DNA from: Burkholderia cepacia
GTDB taxonomy: Bacteria; Pseudomonadota; Gammaproteobacteria; Burkholderiales; Burkholderiaceae
Length of the DNA: 40,514 nt
NCBI RefSeq assembly: GCF_001039005.1
Contig: NZ_LDWR01000100.1
Span: 1 to 40,514 of the forward strand
Reading direction: 5' to 3'
The notes below the pieces were generated by a model. The model was not told where the DNA came from, searched no databases, and was given only the letters and a program-made list of their open reading frames with translations. The position numbers and the translations under genes are program-made. Shown piece after piece: positions 15,197 through 23,449 of this stretch. The number at the start of each line of letters is the position of its first letter. The first letter of the stretch is position 1.

Positions 15197-17380
15197 ATGA
15201 AGCCACAACCTGCGATCGAGCGACCTTCCATCGAACCGGCACGATGGAGGACATGGCTCGATCCGCTCGGCGATGCGGCGCGCGACTGGGCCGCCAGCGA
15301 CGGGCTGATCTGGCTGCACCTCGCGAAAACCGTGCTCGCGGCACTGCTGGCGATGGGCATTGCGATGCGTCTCGAGATGTCGCAGCCGCGCACGGCGATG
15401 ACGACCGTGTTCGTGCTGATGCAGCCGCTATCGGGGATGGTGTTCGCGAAGAGCTTCTACCGCGTGCTCGGCACGGCGGCCGGCCTCGTCGCCGCGCTCG
15501 CGCTCGGCGGGCTGTTCGCGCAGCAGCCCGAGCTGTACATGGCCGGCCTCACGCTGTGGATCGGCGGCTGCATCGCGCTCGCGGTGCGCAACCGCCACTT
15601 CCGCTGGTACGGGTTCGTGCTCGCCGGCTACACGGCCGCGCTGATCGGCCTGCCGGCGGTGATGACGCCGCAGACGCTGTTTCAGTCCGCACTCACGCGC
15701 GCCGCGGAAGTCGCGCTGGGCATCGCGTGCTCGGGCGCGGTCAGCGCGCTGATTCTGCCGCTCAGCTCCGCGAAGGCGCTGATGCGCTCGCTGAGCGCGC
15801 GCCATGCGACGTTCGCGGCCTTCACGGTCGGGGCGCTCGCAGGCGATGTCGCACGCGGCGATTTCGAGCGGCGCTTCGCCGATTTCGTCGACGATATCGT
15901 CGGCTTCGAGGCCAACCGCGCATTCGCGTCGTTCGAGGATCCGCACATCCGCGCGCGCAGCCGCCGGCTCGCGCGGCTGAACAGCGAGTTCATGAACGCA
16001 TGTACGCGGCTGCACGCGCTGCACCAGCTCGTCAAGCGCCTGCGTGCGAATGGCTCGGACGCAGTACTCGACGCGCTCGCGCCGCACGTCGACGCACTCG
16101 CACTGCGGTTCGCCGCGCTGCGCGACGAGCGGCAGCGCGGCAGTGCGCCGGCCACGGGCGCGCTGCTCGACCTGCGCCGCTTTCACGGCGCGCTGCCGAA
16201 GGCCGCGCGCGCGTCGCGGCGGAACCTCGAGGACCATGCGGCCGGCGGGCTGCTCGACTTCGATACGGCGATCGAGCTGCTGTACCGCTTCATCGGCGAA
16301 TATCTCGGCTACGCCGATACCTACGCGTCGCTCGACCAGGACGATCACGCGTTCGAGCGCTCGGTCACGCATTACGCGGTGAAGACCAATTCGTTCTTCG
16401 TCGGCTTCGCGTTCCTGCGCACCGTCGTCGCCGTCGGTGCGATGAGCGCGTTCTGGATCGCGTCGGAGTGGCCGAGCGGCTCGCTCGCGGTGATCGCCAC
16501 CGCGATCGCGTGCGCGCTCAGCTCGACGTCGCCGCGCGCGCCGAAGTTCGTCGCGCAGATGAGCGTCGGCGCGGCATTCGCGACCGCCGTCGGCTACCTG
16601 TTCCTGTGCTACGTGTATCCGAACATCGACGGCTTCCCGCTGCTGTGCGCGACGCTCGCGCCGGTGCTGGGCCTCGGCGCGTTTCTGGCGATGCGGCCGG
16701 GCCTGTCCGGTTACGGAATCGGCTTCGCGGTGTTCTTCTGCCTGCTCGCGGGCCCCGACAACGCGATCGCGTATACGCCCGAGGTGCTGATCAACAACGG
16801 GCTGGCGATCGTCGTCGCGATGCTCGTATGCTCGCTGGTGTTCGCAGTCGTGTTTCCCACCCACATGCCGTGGCTCACGGGCCGGATCGCGCACGACCTG
16901 CGTCGTCAGGTCACGCTTGCGTGCGAAGGCGCGCCGGACGGCCTCGCGCAACGTTTCCAGTCGAGCACGCACGACCTGATGGCGCAGTTGCGCATGCTGC
17001 TCGTGCGGCGCACGCGGCAGCATCGCGACGCGTTGCGCTGGATGCTGTCGACGCTCGAGGTCGGCCACGCGGTCATCGACCTGCGCGACGAACTGCACGC
17101 GTTCTGCGCATCGAAACCGCCGCAGACGCTGCGCTGGACCGGTTCGATCGATGCGGTGCTGCACGAACTGCCGCGCTTCTTCGACGATCCGACGCCCGGC
17201 CATCACGCGCGCACGCTGAAATCGGTGAATCTCGCGATCCGCACGGCGCAGCACACGCTGCAGGCGTGGTACGCGGTGCCCGACGCGCGCCGCAGCATGC
17301 AGCGGATCGTCGGCTGCCTGCACTTCATGCGCAGCGCGCTGCTGGACAAGGACGCGCCGTTCAACCGGCACCGGCACTGA
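15197..17380 (+). CDS. FUSC-family inner-membrane exporter (AaeB-like)
   Basis: Encodes 727 residues. The layout is that of FUSC/AaeB proteins: an N-terminal block of about six helices (from LHLAKTVLAALLAMGIAMRLEMSQPRTAMTTVF), a soluble middle part (about 215-390), a second helical block (about 400-560, including GSLAVIATAIACALSSTSPRAPKFVAQM) and a C-terminal soluble part. Such proteins pump aromatic carboxylic acids or similar toxic compounds, usually with an HlyD-type partner (AaeA) and a DUF1656 protein. Here neither partner gene is present. The start is ATG at 15197 (MKPQPAIE); a longer frame to 15050 has no family residues. It is divergent from the LysR gene. Confidence 0.9.
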   Translation: MKPQPAIERPSIEPARWRTWLDPLGDAARDWAASDGLIWLHLAKTVLAALLAMGIAMRLEMSQPRTAMTTVFVLMQPLSGMVFAKSFYRVLGTAAGLVAALALGGLFAQQPELYMAGLTLWIGGCIALAVRNRHFRWYGFVLAGYTAALIGLPAVMTPQTLFQSALTRAAEVALGIACSGAVSALILPLSSAKALMRSLSARHATFAAFTVGALAGDVARGDFERRFADFVDDIVGFEANRAFASFEDPHIRARSRRLARLNSEFMNACTRLHALHQLVKRLRANGSDAVLDALAPHVDALALRFAALRDERQRGSAPATGALLDLRRFHGALPKAARASRRNLEDHAAGGLLDFDTAIELLYRFIGEYLGYADTYASLDQDDHAFERSVTHYAVKTNSFFVGFAFLRTVVAVGAMSAFWIASEWPSGSLAVIATAIACALSSTSPRAPKFVAQMSVGAAFATAVGYLFLCYVYPNIDGFPLLCATLAPVLGLGAFLAMRPGLSGYGIGFAVFFCLLAGPDNAIAYTPEVLINNGLAIVVAMLVCSLVFAVVFPTHMPWLTGRIAHDLRRQVTLACEGAPDGLAQRFQSSTHDLMAQLRMLLVRRTRQHRDALRWMLSTLEVGHAVIDLRDELHAFCASKPPQTLRWTGSIDAVLHELPRFFDDPTPGHHARTLKSVNLAIRTAQHTLQAWYAVPDARRSMQRIVGCLHFMRSALLDKDAPFNRHRH

Positions 17381-17443
17381 ACATCGGTGCGTGCGCAACG
17401 GGATCCTTGTTCCGATTGGAAATAAGCTCTACAGCCGCGGTGA

Positions 17444-17483
17444 TTAATCTTTAAGCAGTGCGAGCCTATAGTTTCCTCACTGC
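17444..17483 (+). promoter_or_regulatory. predicted promoter flanked by inverted repeat
   Basis: TTAATC (17444-17449) and TATAGT (17467-17472) are separated by 17 bases and fit a sigma70 promoter with a weak -35. GCAGTG (17455-17460) and CACTGC (17478-17483) are perfect inverted copies placed around the -10, as an operator would be. Transcription would start about 40 bases before the small secreted protein gene. Confidence 0.45.
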
Positions 17484-17517
17484 CAGCGAGACTGGCATCC
17501 ACCCAGGAGAAACCAAA

Positions 17518-17730
17518 ATGAAGCCGCTGCACCTCGCCCTCGTTGCCCTGTCGCTCACCGCTGCTGTCGCCCACGCGCAGCCGGCGCCGGCAGACGTCGC
17601 ACAGCAACAGGCGAACCGCGCCGAAGCCGTCAAGGCCGCCGGCCGCGTCGATCGTGCGCAATCGAAGCAGGAAGACCCGAACGCCTGTGTCGGCCCCGTC
17701 AGCTTCTGCAACATCTACTTCGGCAGCTGA
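17518..17730 (+). CDS. small secreted protein of unknown function
   Basis: Encodes 70 residues. Residues 1-20 form a signal peptide (cleavage after AHA), giving a mature peptide of about 50 residues in the periplasm or outside. The mature part is Ala/Gln-rich and ends in NACVGPVSFCNIYFGS, with two cysteines that could form a disulfide. The start is ATG at 17518 after CCAGGAGA. It has its own predicted promoter and is followed by a terminator-like hairpin, so it seems to be expressed alone. I do not recognise the family. Confidence 0.7.
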   Translation: MKPLHLALVALSLTAAVAHAQPAPADVAQQQANRAEAVKAAGRVDRAQSKQEDPNACVGPVSFCNIYFGS

Positions 17731-17828
17731 GCGTGACGCCGCGTCGTCACGGCCAGGCCCGCATCGCCCGCATCGACTCCGCGGGCGGGCGGCGTGCCGG
17801 TCGATCGCCGCATCGCCGCCCCGCCTCA

Positions 17829-17850
17829 CGCCGCTTCGATTGAAGCGGCG
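17829..17850 (+). terminator. hairpin between convergent genes
   Basis: CGCCGCTTC (17829-17837) and GAAGCGGCG (17842-17850) form a perfect 9-base-pair stem with a GATT loop, followed on the plus strand by CTTGCCGTTT. It lies between the small secreted protein gene and the convergent P1 peptidase gene. Confidence 0.6.
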
Positions 17851-17859
17851 CTTGCCGTT

Positions 17860-18969
17860 TCAGGCGCCGCGCCCCGACCGCCAGCCTACTTCCCGCAACG
17901 CATCCAGCAAGCGCGCCGGCCCGAGCCCTTCGACCCGCGCACCGCGCGACTCGACGTCGCCGCCCGCGACCAGCGCATTCACGATCGCTTCCTCCACCGC
18001 TTCCGCCGCCGCGACGAACAACGCGGAAATATGGTCGTTGTTGACCATCTTCACGCCCGTGGTCGGTGTGCCCTTGCTGCCGTAGTTCGCCGCCGGCAGG
18101 CCGTCATTGCCCGTTGCGAACGCAAGGAAGATGTCGCCGCTCGAATCCTCCGTGCCGCCGCCGACGCGCGCGAGCCCGACGCTTGCGCGCTGCGCGAGAC
18201 GCGTGCACTGATGCGGCAGCAGCGGCGCGTCGGTCGCGATCGTGACGACGATCGAACCCATGCCGGCCTCGCCGGTCGCGTCGGGTGCGCGGAATGGCGA
18301 ATGCACGTGCCGCAGCACTTCGCCGACCGGGTAGCCGGCCACGCGCAGCATCTCGCGCACGCCGTAGTTCGCCTGCACGAGCGCGCCGACGGTCCAGCCG
18401 CCCGCGTCGGCCGCGACCACGCGCGACGCGGTGCCGATGCCGCCCTTGAACTCGTGGCAGATCATGCCGGTGCCGCCGCCCACGCCGCCTTCGGCGACCG
18501 GCCCCGACTGCGCGGCGGCCAGCGCACGCTGCACGTGCGCGGCGTTCACGTGCTGCCCCCAGATGTCGTTCAGCAGCCCGTCGTAGGTTTCCATCACGAC
18601 CGGCATGCACCAGTACACGCGGCCGGCCGCCGCTTCACGCTCGTTCGCGACGAGCGCGTCGCGCACCGCGCCGACGCTGTGCGTGTTCGTATAGGCGATC
18701 GGCGTCGTCAACAGGCCCGCCTCGCGAATCCATTCGAGCCCCGTCGCGTCGCCGTTGCCGTTCAGCACGTGCACGCCCGCGAAGCACGGCGAATCGTGCG
18801 CGGCGCCCGCGCGCGGCTCGATGACGGTGACGCCGGTGCGGATCGATGCGTCGCCGTTCTCGACGTTCAGCGTGCAATGTCCGACCCGCACGCCCGGTAC
18901 GTCCGTGATCGCGTTGAAGCGGCCCGGTGTGCCGAGTCCGATGCGGATGCCGAGATCCCTCATGCGCAT
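17860..18969 (-). CDS. P1-family peptidase (DmpA/BapA-like aminopeptidase)
   Basis: Encodes 369 residues, full length for peptidase family S58. These Ntn hydrolases are made as precursors that cut themselves before the catalytic Ser; members release N-terminal L- or D-amino acids or beta-amino acids from short peptides. The motif SSGDIFLAFATGN places the likely nucleophile at Ser277, with Ser276 before it instead of the Gly or Asn seen in characterised enzymes. FNAITDVPGVRVGHCTL, GLEWIREAGLLTTPIAYTNTHSVG and GGGTGMICHEFKGGIGTASR are family landmarks. The start at 18969 has GGAGG 9 bases upstream. No signal peptide is seen, so it is cytosolic. It lies 64 bases after the APC permease gene on the same strand, suggesting import followed by hydrolysis. 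Confidence 0.92.
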   Translation of the reverse strand: MRMRDLGIRIGLGTPGRFNAITDVPGVRVGHCTLNVENGDASIRTGVTVIEPRAGAAHDSPCFAGVHVLNGNGDATGLEWIREAGLLTTPIAYTNTHSVGAVRDALVANEREAAAGRVYWCMPVVMETYDGLLNDIWGQHVNAAHVQRALAAAQSGPVAEGGVGGGTGMICHEFKGGIGTASRVVAADAGGWTVGALVQANYGVREMLRVAGYPVGEVLRHVHSPFRAPDATGEAGMGSIVVTIATDAPLLPHQCTRLAQRASVGLARVGGGTEDSSGDIFLAFATGNDGLPAANYGSKGTPTTGVKMVNNDHISALFVAAAEAVEEAIVNALVAGGDVESRGARVEGLGPARLLDALREVGWRSGRGA

Positions 18970-19033
18970 GATGCAATTCCTCCAGTCTTTCAATGGTTCG
19001 GTATATCGGTGCTGCAAGGTGTCGATCCGGCGC

Positions 19034-20440
19034 TCAGAGCGCGCGGAATTCCTCGCTGTGGCGCGCCCAGACGACATACATCACGAGCGCGGCGACCAGC
19101 AGCCCCGCGATGATGATCAGGTCGGTCGGCTTCGTCGCCGTCGCCAGTGTCGTGTAAAGCGTGTACGCGGCGCCCGCCACCGCGACGAGCGGCGTCACGG
19201 GCCACAGCGGCATCCGGTAGTGATGTTCGACGTCGCGGCGCACGAACCGGCTCGCGAGCGCGGCCAGCCCGACGACCAGATAGATCAGCAGCAGCAGGTC
19301 GACCGTGAACGCGGTCAGCTCGTCCAGGCTCGACACGAACACGAGCCCCGCCGACGGCACCGCGAGCGCGATCGTCGCGAGCCACGGCGATTCCAGGCGC
19401 GGATGGATCGTCGAGAATGCACGGTTGCAGGTGCGCGACCAGAGCGCGTGCCGGCCGCTGCTGTACAGCAGGCGGCCCATCGTGATCACGATTGCGATGA
19501 TCGCATTGAACACCGACAGGAAGATCCCGGCGCTGACCACGCGCGACACGGCCGGGTTGCTGAGCGAACGCACGACATAACCGATCGGGTCGGCACTCTT
19601 CGTGAGTTCGGTCAGCGAAGGCGCACCGAGCACGATCGCGGTCAGCGGCACCAGTTCGACGACGAGGATCACGAGCAGCGAATAGATCACGGCCTTCGCG
19701 ACGTTGCGGTTGCCGCCACGCAGGTCTTCGGCAAGGTAGGCGGCGGAGCCGAAGCCGTTGTAGCAGAAGATCGCCGTGCCGATCGCGGGCACGATGGCTG
19801 CGAGCGTCGCCGGCACGAGCGCGTTGCCGCTCGCGACGACCGGCGCGATCAACACATCGGCGCCGCGATGCAGCGCGCCGAACCCGAGCCCCGCGATCAG
19901 CATCAGCACGCCGATCTCGACGACCAGGAACGCGCCGGTGATCCACGCGTTGGTCTTGATGTTCAGCATGCCGAGCAGGTAGCTGAGCAGCACGATCGTC
20001 AGCGCGACCGACTGGTTGCTGAAGTGCGTGCCGAGCGCGTTGTTCAGGTACGGCGCGGCGCCGCTTGCGAGCACGGCCGGGATGAACACGCTGACGGACA
20101 GCACCGTGATGAAGGTCAGGTAGCCCGGCAGCGTGCCGAACACGCGCTTGGCCATCACGTACTCGCCGCCCGCGCTGCGGTGCGCGGCGCTGAGCTCCGC
20201 ATAGCAGAGCGCGAACGCGAGCGCGAGCACGCCGCCGAGCAGGAACGACAGTACGGCGCCGCTGCCGGCCTGCTGGATCGCAAACGGCGCGATCACGAAG
20301 ATCGAGCTCGCGGGCGTCACGCCCGACACGGTGATCATCACCGCATCGCGCACGCTGAGCGTCTGCGACAGCGCGCGCGGCGCGTCTTCCGTTGCAGGCG
20401 CCGCTTGCAGCGTGCCCGTCGATTCCGACATCATCGCCAT
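19034..20440 (-). CDS. APC-superfamily amino-acid permease
   Basis: Encodes 468 residues with about 12 membrane helices. The opening LSVRDAVMITVSGVTPASSIFVIAP contains the unwound helix 1 with a G-V-T-P-A-S run typical of APC carriers, and ALCYAELSAAHRSAGGEYVMAKRVFG is the helix 2-3 region. CYNGFGSAAYLAEDLRGGNRNVAKAVIYS is the helix 6 signature. The start is ATG at 20440 with CAGGAG 6 bases upstream. APC carriers import amino acids, amines or their derivatives. It is followed by the P1 peptidase and is divergent from the LuxR-type regulator; I infer that the three form one uptake and hydrolysis unit. Confidence 0.92.
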   Translation of the reverse strand: MAMMSESTGTLQAAPATEDAPRALSQTLSVRDAVMITVSGVTPASSIFVIAPFAIQQAGSGAVLSFLLGGVLALAFALCYAELSAAHRSAGGEYVMAKRVFGTLPGYLTFITVLSVSVFIPAVLASGAAPYLNNALGTHFSNQSVALTIVLLSYLLGMLNIKTNAWITGAFLVVEIGVLMLIAGLGFGALHRGADVLIAPVVASGNALVPATLAAIVPAIGTAIFCYNGFGSAAYLAEDLRGGNRNVAKAVIYSLLVILVVELVPLTAIVLGAPSLTELTKSADPIGYVVRSLSNPAVSRVVSAGIFLSVFNAIIAIVITMGRLLYSSGRHALWSRTCNRAFSTIHPRLESPWLATIALAVPSAGLVFVSSLDELTAFTVDLLLLIYLVVGLAALASRFVRRDVEHHYRMPLWPVTPLVAVAGAAYTLYTTLATATKPTDLIIIAGLLVAALVMYVVWARHSEEFRAL

Positions 20441-20564
20441 TTCGTTCTCCTGTGCTGCACTTTTTTGAACGCCCATACTCGGGCCCGACTGATTGCGTGG
20501 CAGTCTAGGAAGCCAATTTCAGGACCGCTATTCCCCCTTCGTGTTACGCCTTTCCGGTGGTGGT

Positions 20565-21365
20565 ATGGATCGTCTCTTTTCCGAAATCGCGATGCACCAG
20601 GCGCTTGGCCGCGCAATCGATCATCTCGGCCAGCCGCGTTTCTGGCGGTTCCTGGTGCTGCTGCTCAATGAAATGGCGCCGTTCGACAATGCGCTCGCGA
20701 CCGCGATCGGCCGCGACGGCGTGCCGCTCGTGCTCGACGAATACGACACGGGCGGCACCGACACCGCATCGCCGGTGCCGCTGTACCTGAACGGGTTATA
20801 TCTGCTCGACCCGTTCCTGCAGGCCGCTCACGACGGGCTCGCCGACGGCTGTTACCGGCTCGAGGAAGTCGCGCCCGACCTGTTCCGGCAGAGCGAGTAT
20901 TTCCTCAGCTACTTCCGCGATGCGGTCGGCGACGACGAGATCCAGATCCTGGTGCGGCCGAACCCCGACACGCTGCTGTCGCTGTCGCTCGGCGCGGCCG
21001 CGCGCTTCGATGTCGAGCCGCTCGGCAAGCTGACGGCTGCGATGCCGTGGGTGCTCGCGACGATCCGGCAACACTGGCGGCTGGTGGGTGACACCGCGCG
21101 CGTGACGCCCGACACCGATCTCGGCGTGCGCGTCGAGCAGGCGCTCGCGCGCTTCGGCGCGGGTGTGCTGACCGATCGCGAGATGTCGATCGCGAGAATG
21201 GTGCTGCGCGGCAATTCGTCGAAGGCGATTGCGGAGCGGCTCGCGATTTCGCCGGAAACGGTGAAGGTGCACCGGCGGCATCTTTACGCGAAGCTTGGTA
21301 TCTCGTCGCAGCCCGAGCTGTTTTCGCGATTCATCCAGGCGCTAGGGGAAGACGCGGCGGGATGA
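20565..21365 (+). CDS. LuxR-type HTH transcriptional regulator
   Basis: Encodes 266 residues. The C-terminal GerE/LuxR helix-turn-helix is clear (about 202-258: LTDREMSIARMVLRGNSSKAIAERLAISPETVKVHRRHLYAKLGI). The N-terminal 190 residues match neither a receiver nor an obvious acyl-homoserine-lactone domain; they are helical and start MDRLFSEIAMHQALGRAIDHLG. The start chosen is ATG at 20565. It is divergent from the APC permease and P1 peptidase genes, with 124 bases between the two starts, and is their probable regulator, sensing an unknown ligand. Similar stand-alone LuxR regulators beside amino-acid uptake genes are common in Burkholderia. Confidence 0.88.
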   Translation: MDRLFSEIAMHQALGRAIDHLGQPRFWRFLVLLLNEMAPFDNALATAIGRDGVPLVLDEYDTGGTDTASPVPLYLNGLYLLDPFLQAAHDGLADGCYRLEEVAPDLFRQSEYFLSYFRDAVGDDEIQILVRPNPDTLLSLSLGAAARFDVEPLGKLTAAMPWVLATIRQHWRLVGDTARVTPDTDLGVRVEQALARFGAGVLTDREMSIARMVLRGNSSKAIAERLAISPETVKVHRRHLYAKLGISSQPELFSRFIQALGEDAAG

Positions 21366-21511
21366 GCGCATCGACACATCGATAAAGACGGATGGCAGCG
21401 GGCGCGGATTCGTGCAATATCCGTGAATCGCCGCATGCCGTGGTCATCCGTTGACGCACATACGGGTGTTCCGTCGACAACGAGACTGCCCGGAAACAGG
21501 AATCCCGATTC

Positions 21512-21895
21512 ATGTCGCTCATTCCGCTCGTCGGACTTGGCTGGTTGTTTCTGTGTGCCATCAGCGCCGCATCGATCGTGCTCGTGCCACCGCTGCTGCT
21601 GGTCGCCTGCCTGATGGGAAAAGATGTCTGGTCGATCCTGACGCGCGGCCGGCTGCAGTTCGCGTTCCTCGCCTACCTGGGTTCCGCGCCGGTGCCGGCG
21701 GTCTTCACGTTCCTGCTGGAAGCCGGTGCCGCGGTCGGGAGTGCCGGCGGCTCCGCGTCCGACGCGTTGAAAGCGTGGAACGAAAGAGCGTTCTTCATTT
21801 TCGTCGGCGCGGCCGCGCTGTGCGGGCTGCTGCTGTTGCTGCGGCCCAGGAGCAGGACTGCCGTGAACGTCGAGCCGTCCCGGCCTGCGCAATAG
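21512..21895 (+). CDS. small membrane protein of unknown function
   Basis: Encodes 127 residues. Three hydrophobic segments are visible: about 4-34 (LVGLGWLFLCAISAASIVLVPPLLLVACLM), about 50-75 (FAFLAYLGSAPVPAVFTFLLEAG) and about 96-112 (FFIFVGAAALCGLLLLL), followed by a basic tail RPRSRT. I do not recognise a family. The start is ATG at 21512 with a weak CAGGA upstream. It is convergent with the esterase gene, and the 146 bases before it hold no other gene. Confidence 0.6.
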   Translation: MSLIPLVGLGWLFLCAISAASIVLVPPLLLVACLMGKDVWSILTRGRLQFAFLAYLGSAPVPAVFTFLLEAGAAVGSAGGSASDALKAWNERAFFIFVGAAALCGLLLLLRPRSRTAVNVEPSRPAQ

Positions 21896-21924
21896 TCGAA
21901 GGGCAAGCGCGCCGGCCAACCCGC

Positions 21925-22776
21925 TCAGTTCTCGAGCAGGTGCGCGCTGACGTATTCGACCACCCGTTGCTGCGCATCCGCCCGCGCCACCGGCTCCGTC
22001 CCTTCGATCGGCACCACGCCGGCCTTCGTCGTAAAGGCAGGCATCGCATGCACAGGCATGTCCGGCCAGTCGAAGTCGTGGTACGCGCCGGGATACGCAT
22101 GAAACGTTGCCTCCGTACCGGGTGCGACCGAGTCGAATAACGTCTTGCACGGGGCGTACGGCGTCCACACGTCCTGCTCGCCGATCAGCACCAAAAGCGG
22201 CACGGTGCTTTGCCACACGGCACCCTGTGCCTTCACGTTGCAGCTTGCCGGATAAAACGCCACCGCCGCGCGGAAATCGCCATCCGGCAGCAAGGCGGGC
22301 CGCGCCGGGCTCGACGCACGGATCGCGTTCAACAACGTCCCGCCGCCCAGCGACCACCCGACGACGCCGATGCGATCGGGCTGCACGGTATCGAGCGACT
22401 GCAGATACTTCAGCGCCCCATACGCGTCGAACGGCCGCGCGCGATAAATCTCACCGACGAAATGCGCAGGCGCGCACATCTCGCCGTGATTGCGCGGACT
22501 GAAGCTGTCGACTTCGAGCACTGTGATGCCGGCCGCGTTGAAGCGGGACGCCCAGTCGCGCTCGCGCGAATAGATCTTGCCGGATTTCGCGAACATGCCC
22601 GAACAGCCATGCAGGAACACGAGTGCGGGATGACGGCCGGCGCCGGGCGCGGGGAACAGGTAGCCGTCGAGCATCGTCGATGGCGGGCCGTCCGTCGACG
22701 GAAAGTGAACGACCGTCTGCGCACTCGCGATCGCGGACGCGCAACCCAGCACCACGGACAACAGCAGCTTGCGCAT
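21925..22776 (-). CDS. secreted dienelactone hydrolase-like alpha/beta hydrolase
   Basis: Encodes 283 residues. A signal peptide (residues 1-19, cleavage after ASA) precedes an alpha/beta hydrolase fold. PALVFLHGCSGMF gives the oxyanion loop, GVVGWSLGGG holds the nucleophile Ser142, IGEQDVWTP the acid Asp202 and YPGAYHDFDWP the His233, so the triad is complete. Classical dienelactone hydrolases use Cys as nucleophile; this Ser form is the broad secreted DLH-like esterase group, with unknown substrate. Several cysteines (101, 179, 210) fit a periplasmic protein. A GC-rich hairpin at 22891-22907 separates it from the upstream small gene on the same strand. Confidence 0.87.
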   Translation of the reverse strand: MRKLLLSVVLGCASAIASAQTVVHFPSTDGPPSTMLDGYLFPAPGAGRHPALVFLHGCSGMFAKSGKIYSRERDWASRFNAAGITVLEVDSFSPRNHGEMCAPAHFVGEIYRARPFDAYGALKYLQSLDTVQPDRIGVVGWSLGGGTLLNAIRASSPARPALLPDGDFRAAVAFYPASCNVKAQGAVWQSTVPLLVLIGEQDVWTPYAPCKTLFDSVAPGTEATFHAYPGAYHDFDWPDMPVHAMPAFTTKAGVVPIEGTEPVARADAQQRVVEYVSAHLLEN

Positions 22777-22890
22777 CGGACGCTCCCGATTGGTCGGATG
22801 GCACGACAACGCAATCGAGGCGGTGCCGGTTGACACGCTCGGCCGGACGGCGCTCCGCGCCCTGCCCGCGACAGTGAAACGTCAGCTTCG

Positions 22891-22907
22891 CGGGGCGCGG
22901 CGCCCCG
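22891..22907 (-). terminator. short GC hairpin between two minus-strand genes
   Basis: CGGGGCGC and GCGCCCCG are perfect inverted repeats around one base (22891-22907). It lies after the stop of the small gene at 22956 and before the esterase gene. There is no T-run on the minus strand, so termination is uncertain. Confidence 0.35.
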
Positions 22908-22955
22908 TTTGCCACCGCTGTGCGCGACGCGTTCAGCACCTCGCACAGCGTCCTG

Positions 22956-23261
22956 CTACTTCCACTTCGCGCCGAGTTGCGCGAGCCCGGCGTTCCGGAG
23001 ATCGTCCGGCAGCATCACCACGCGGAACTCGCAGTCTGCATTCAACATCAGGAACCACGGCTCCGCGAGCGCCGGAATCTGCGACGGGTCATCCAGATTG
23101 ACGATCACGACCGCTCCGCGCCCGCCGTTCTGCTCCGTGAAATACACGGCCTCCGGCCTGACTGCTTCGAGTATTCGCGAGATCACGTCGCCGACGCTGC
23201 CGTCGCGCACCAGCGTGTTGAACGGCTCGTGAGGGATTCGTATGTTGAGAAGCATGCGCAT
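22956..23261 (-). CDS. small conserved-looking protein of unknown function
   Basis: Encodes 101 residues with a compact alpha/beta pattern: MRMLLNIRIPHEPFNTLVRDG, a helix DVISRILEAV, strand AVYFTEQNGGRGAVVIVNL, helix DPSQIPALAEPWFLML, and strand CEFRVVMLPDDL. This looks like a ferredoxin-like single domain such as those of the dimeric alpha/beta barrel group; similar proteins are sometimes mislabelled pantothenate synthetase. Function is unknown. The start is the ATG at 23261, 6 bases after AAGGAGG, rather than the ATG at 23267, which lies inside the ribosome-binding site. Confidence 0.75.
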   Translation of the reverse strand: MRMLLNIRIPHEPFNTLVRDGSVGDVISRILEAVRPEAVYFTEQNGGRGAVVIVNLDDPSQIPALAEPWFLMLNADCEFRVVMLPDDLRNAGLAQLGAKWK

Positions 23262-23449
23262 GACCATCCTCCTTGGGCTCCGCCCGGCTTGGGCCCTTCA
23301 AGCATAGGTGCTGCGCGACGCCGCGCCAGTGGCGCCGCAAGCAATTGCCGGCACGCATTCACATTCCGACGATTCGATGACACCGCGTCGCGCGAACGGC
23401 AATCGCTCGCGCGATGCAGGCCGGGTCGAATCGACCGCTCATGCCCCCA

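Noticed and set aside
15428..17398. Long open frame of 656 codons on the minus strand
   Set aside because: It mirrors the FUSC exporter gene and translates to a low-complexity Arg/Gln/Glu-rich sequence.
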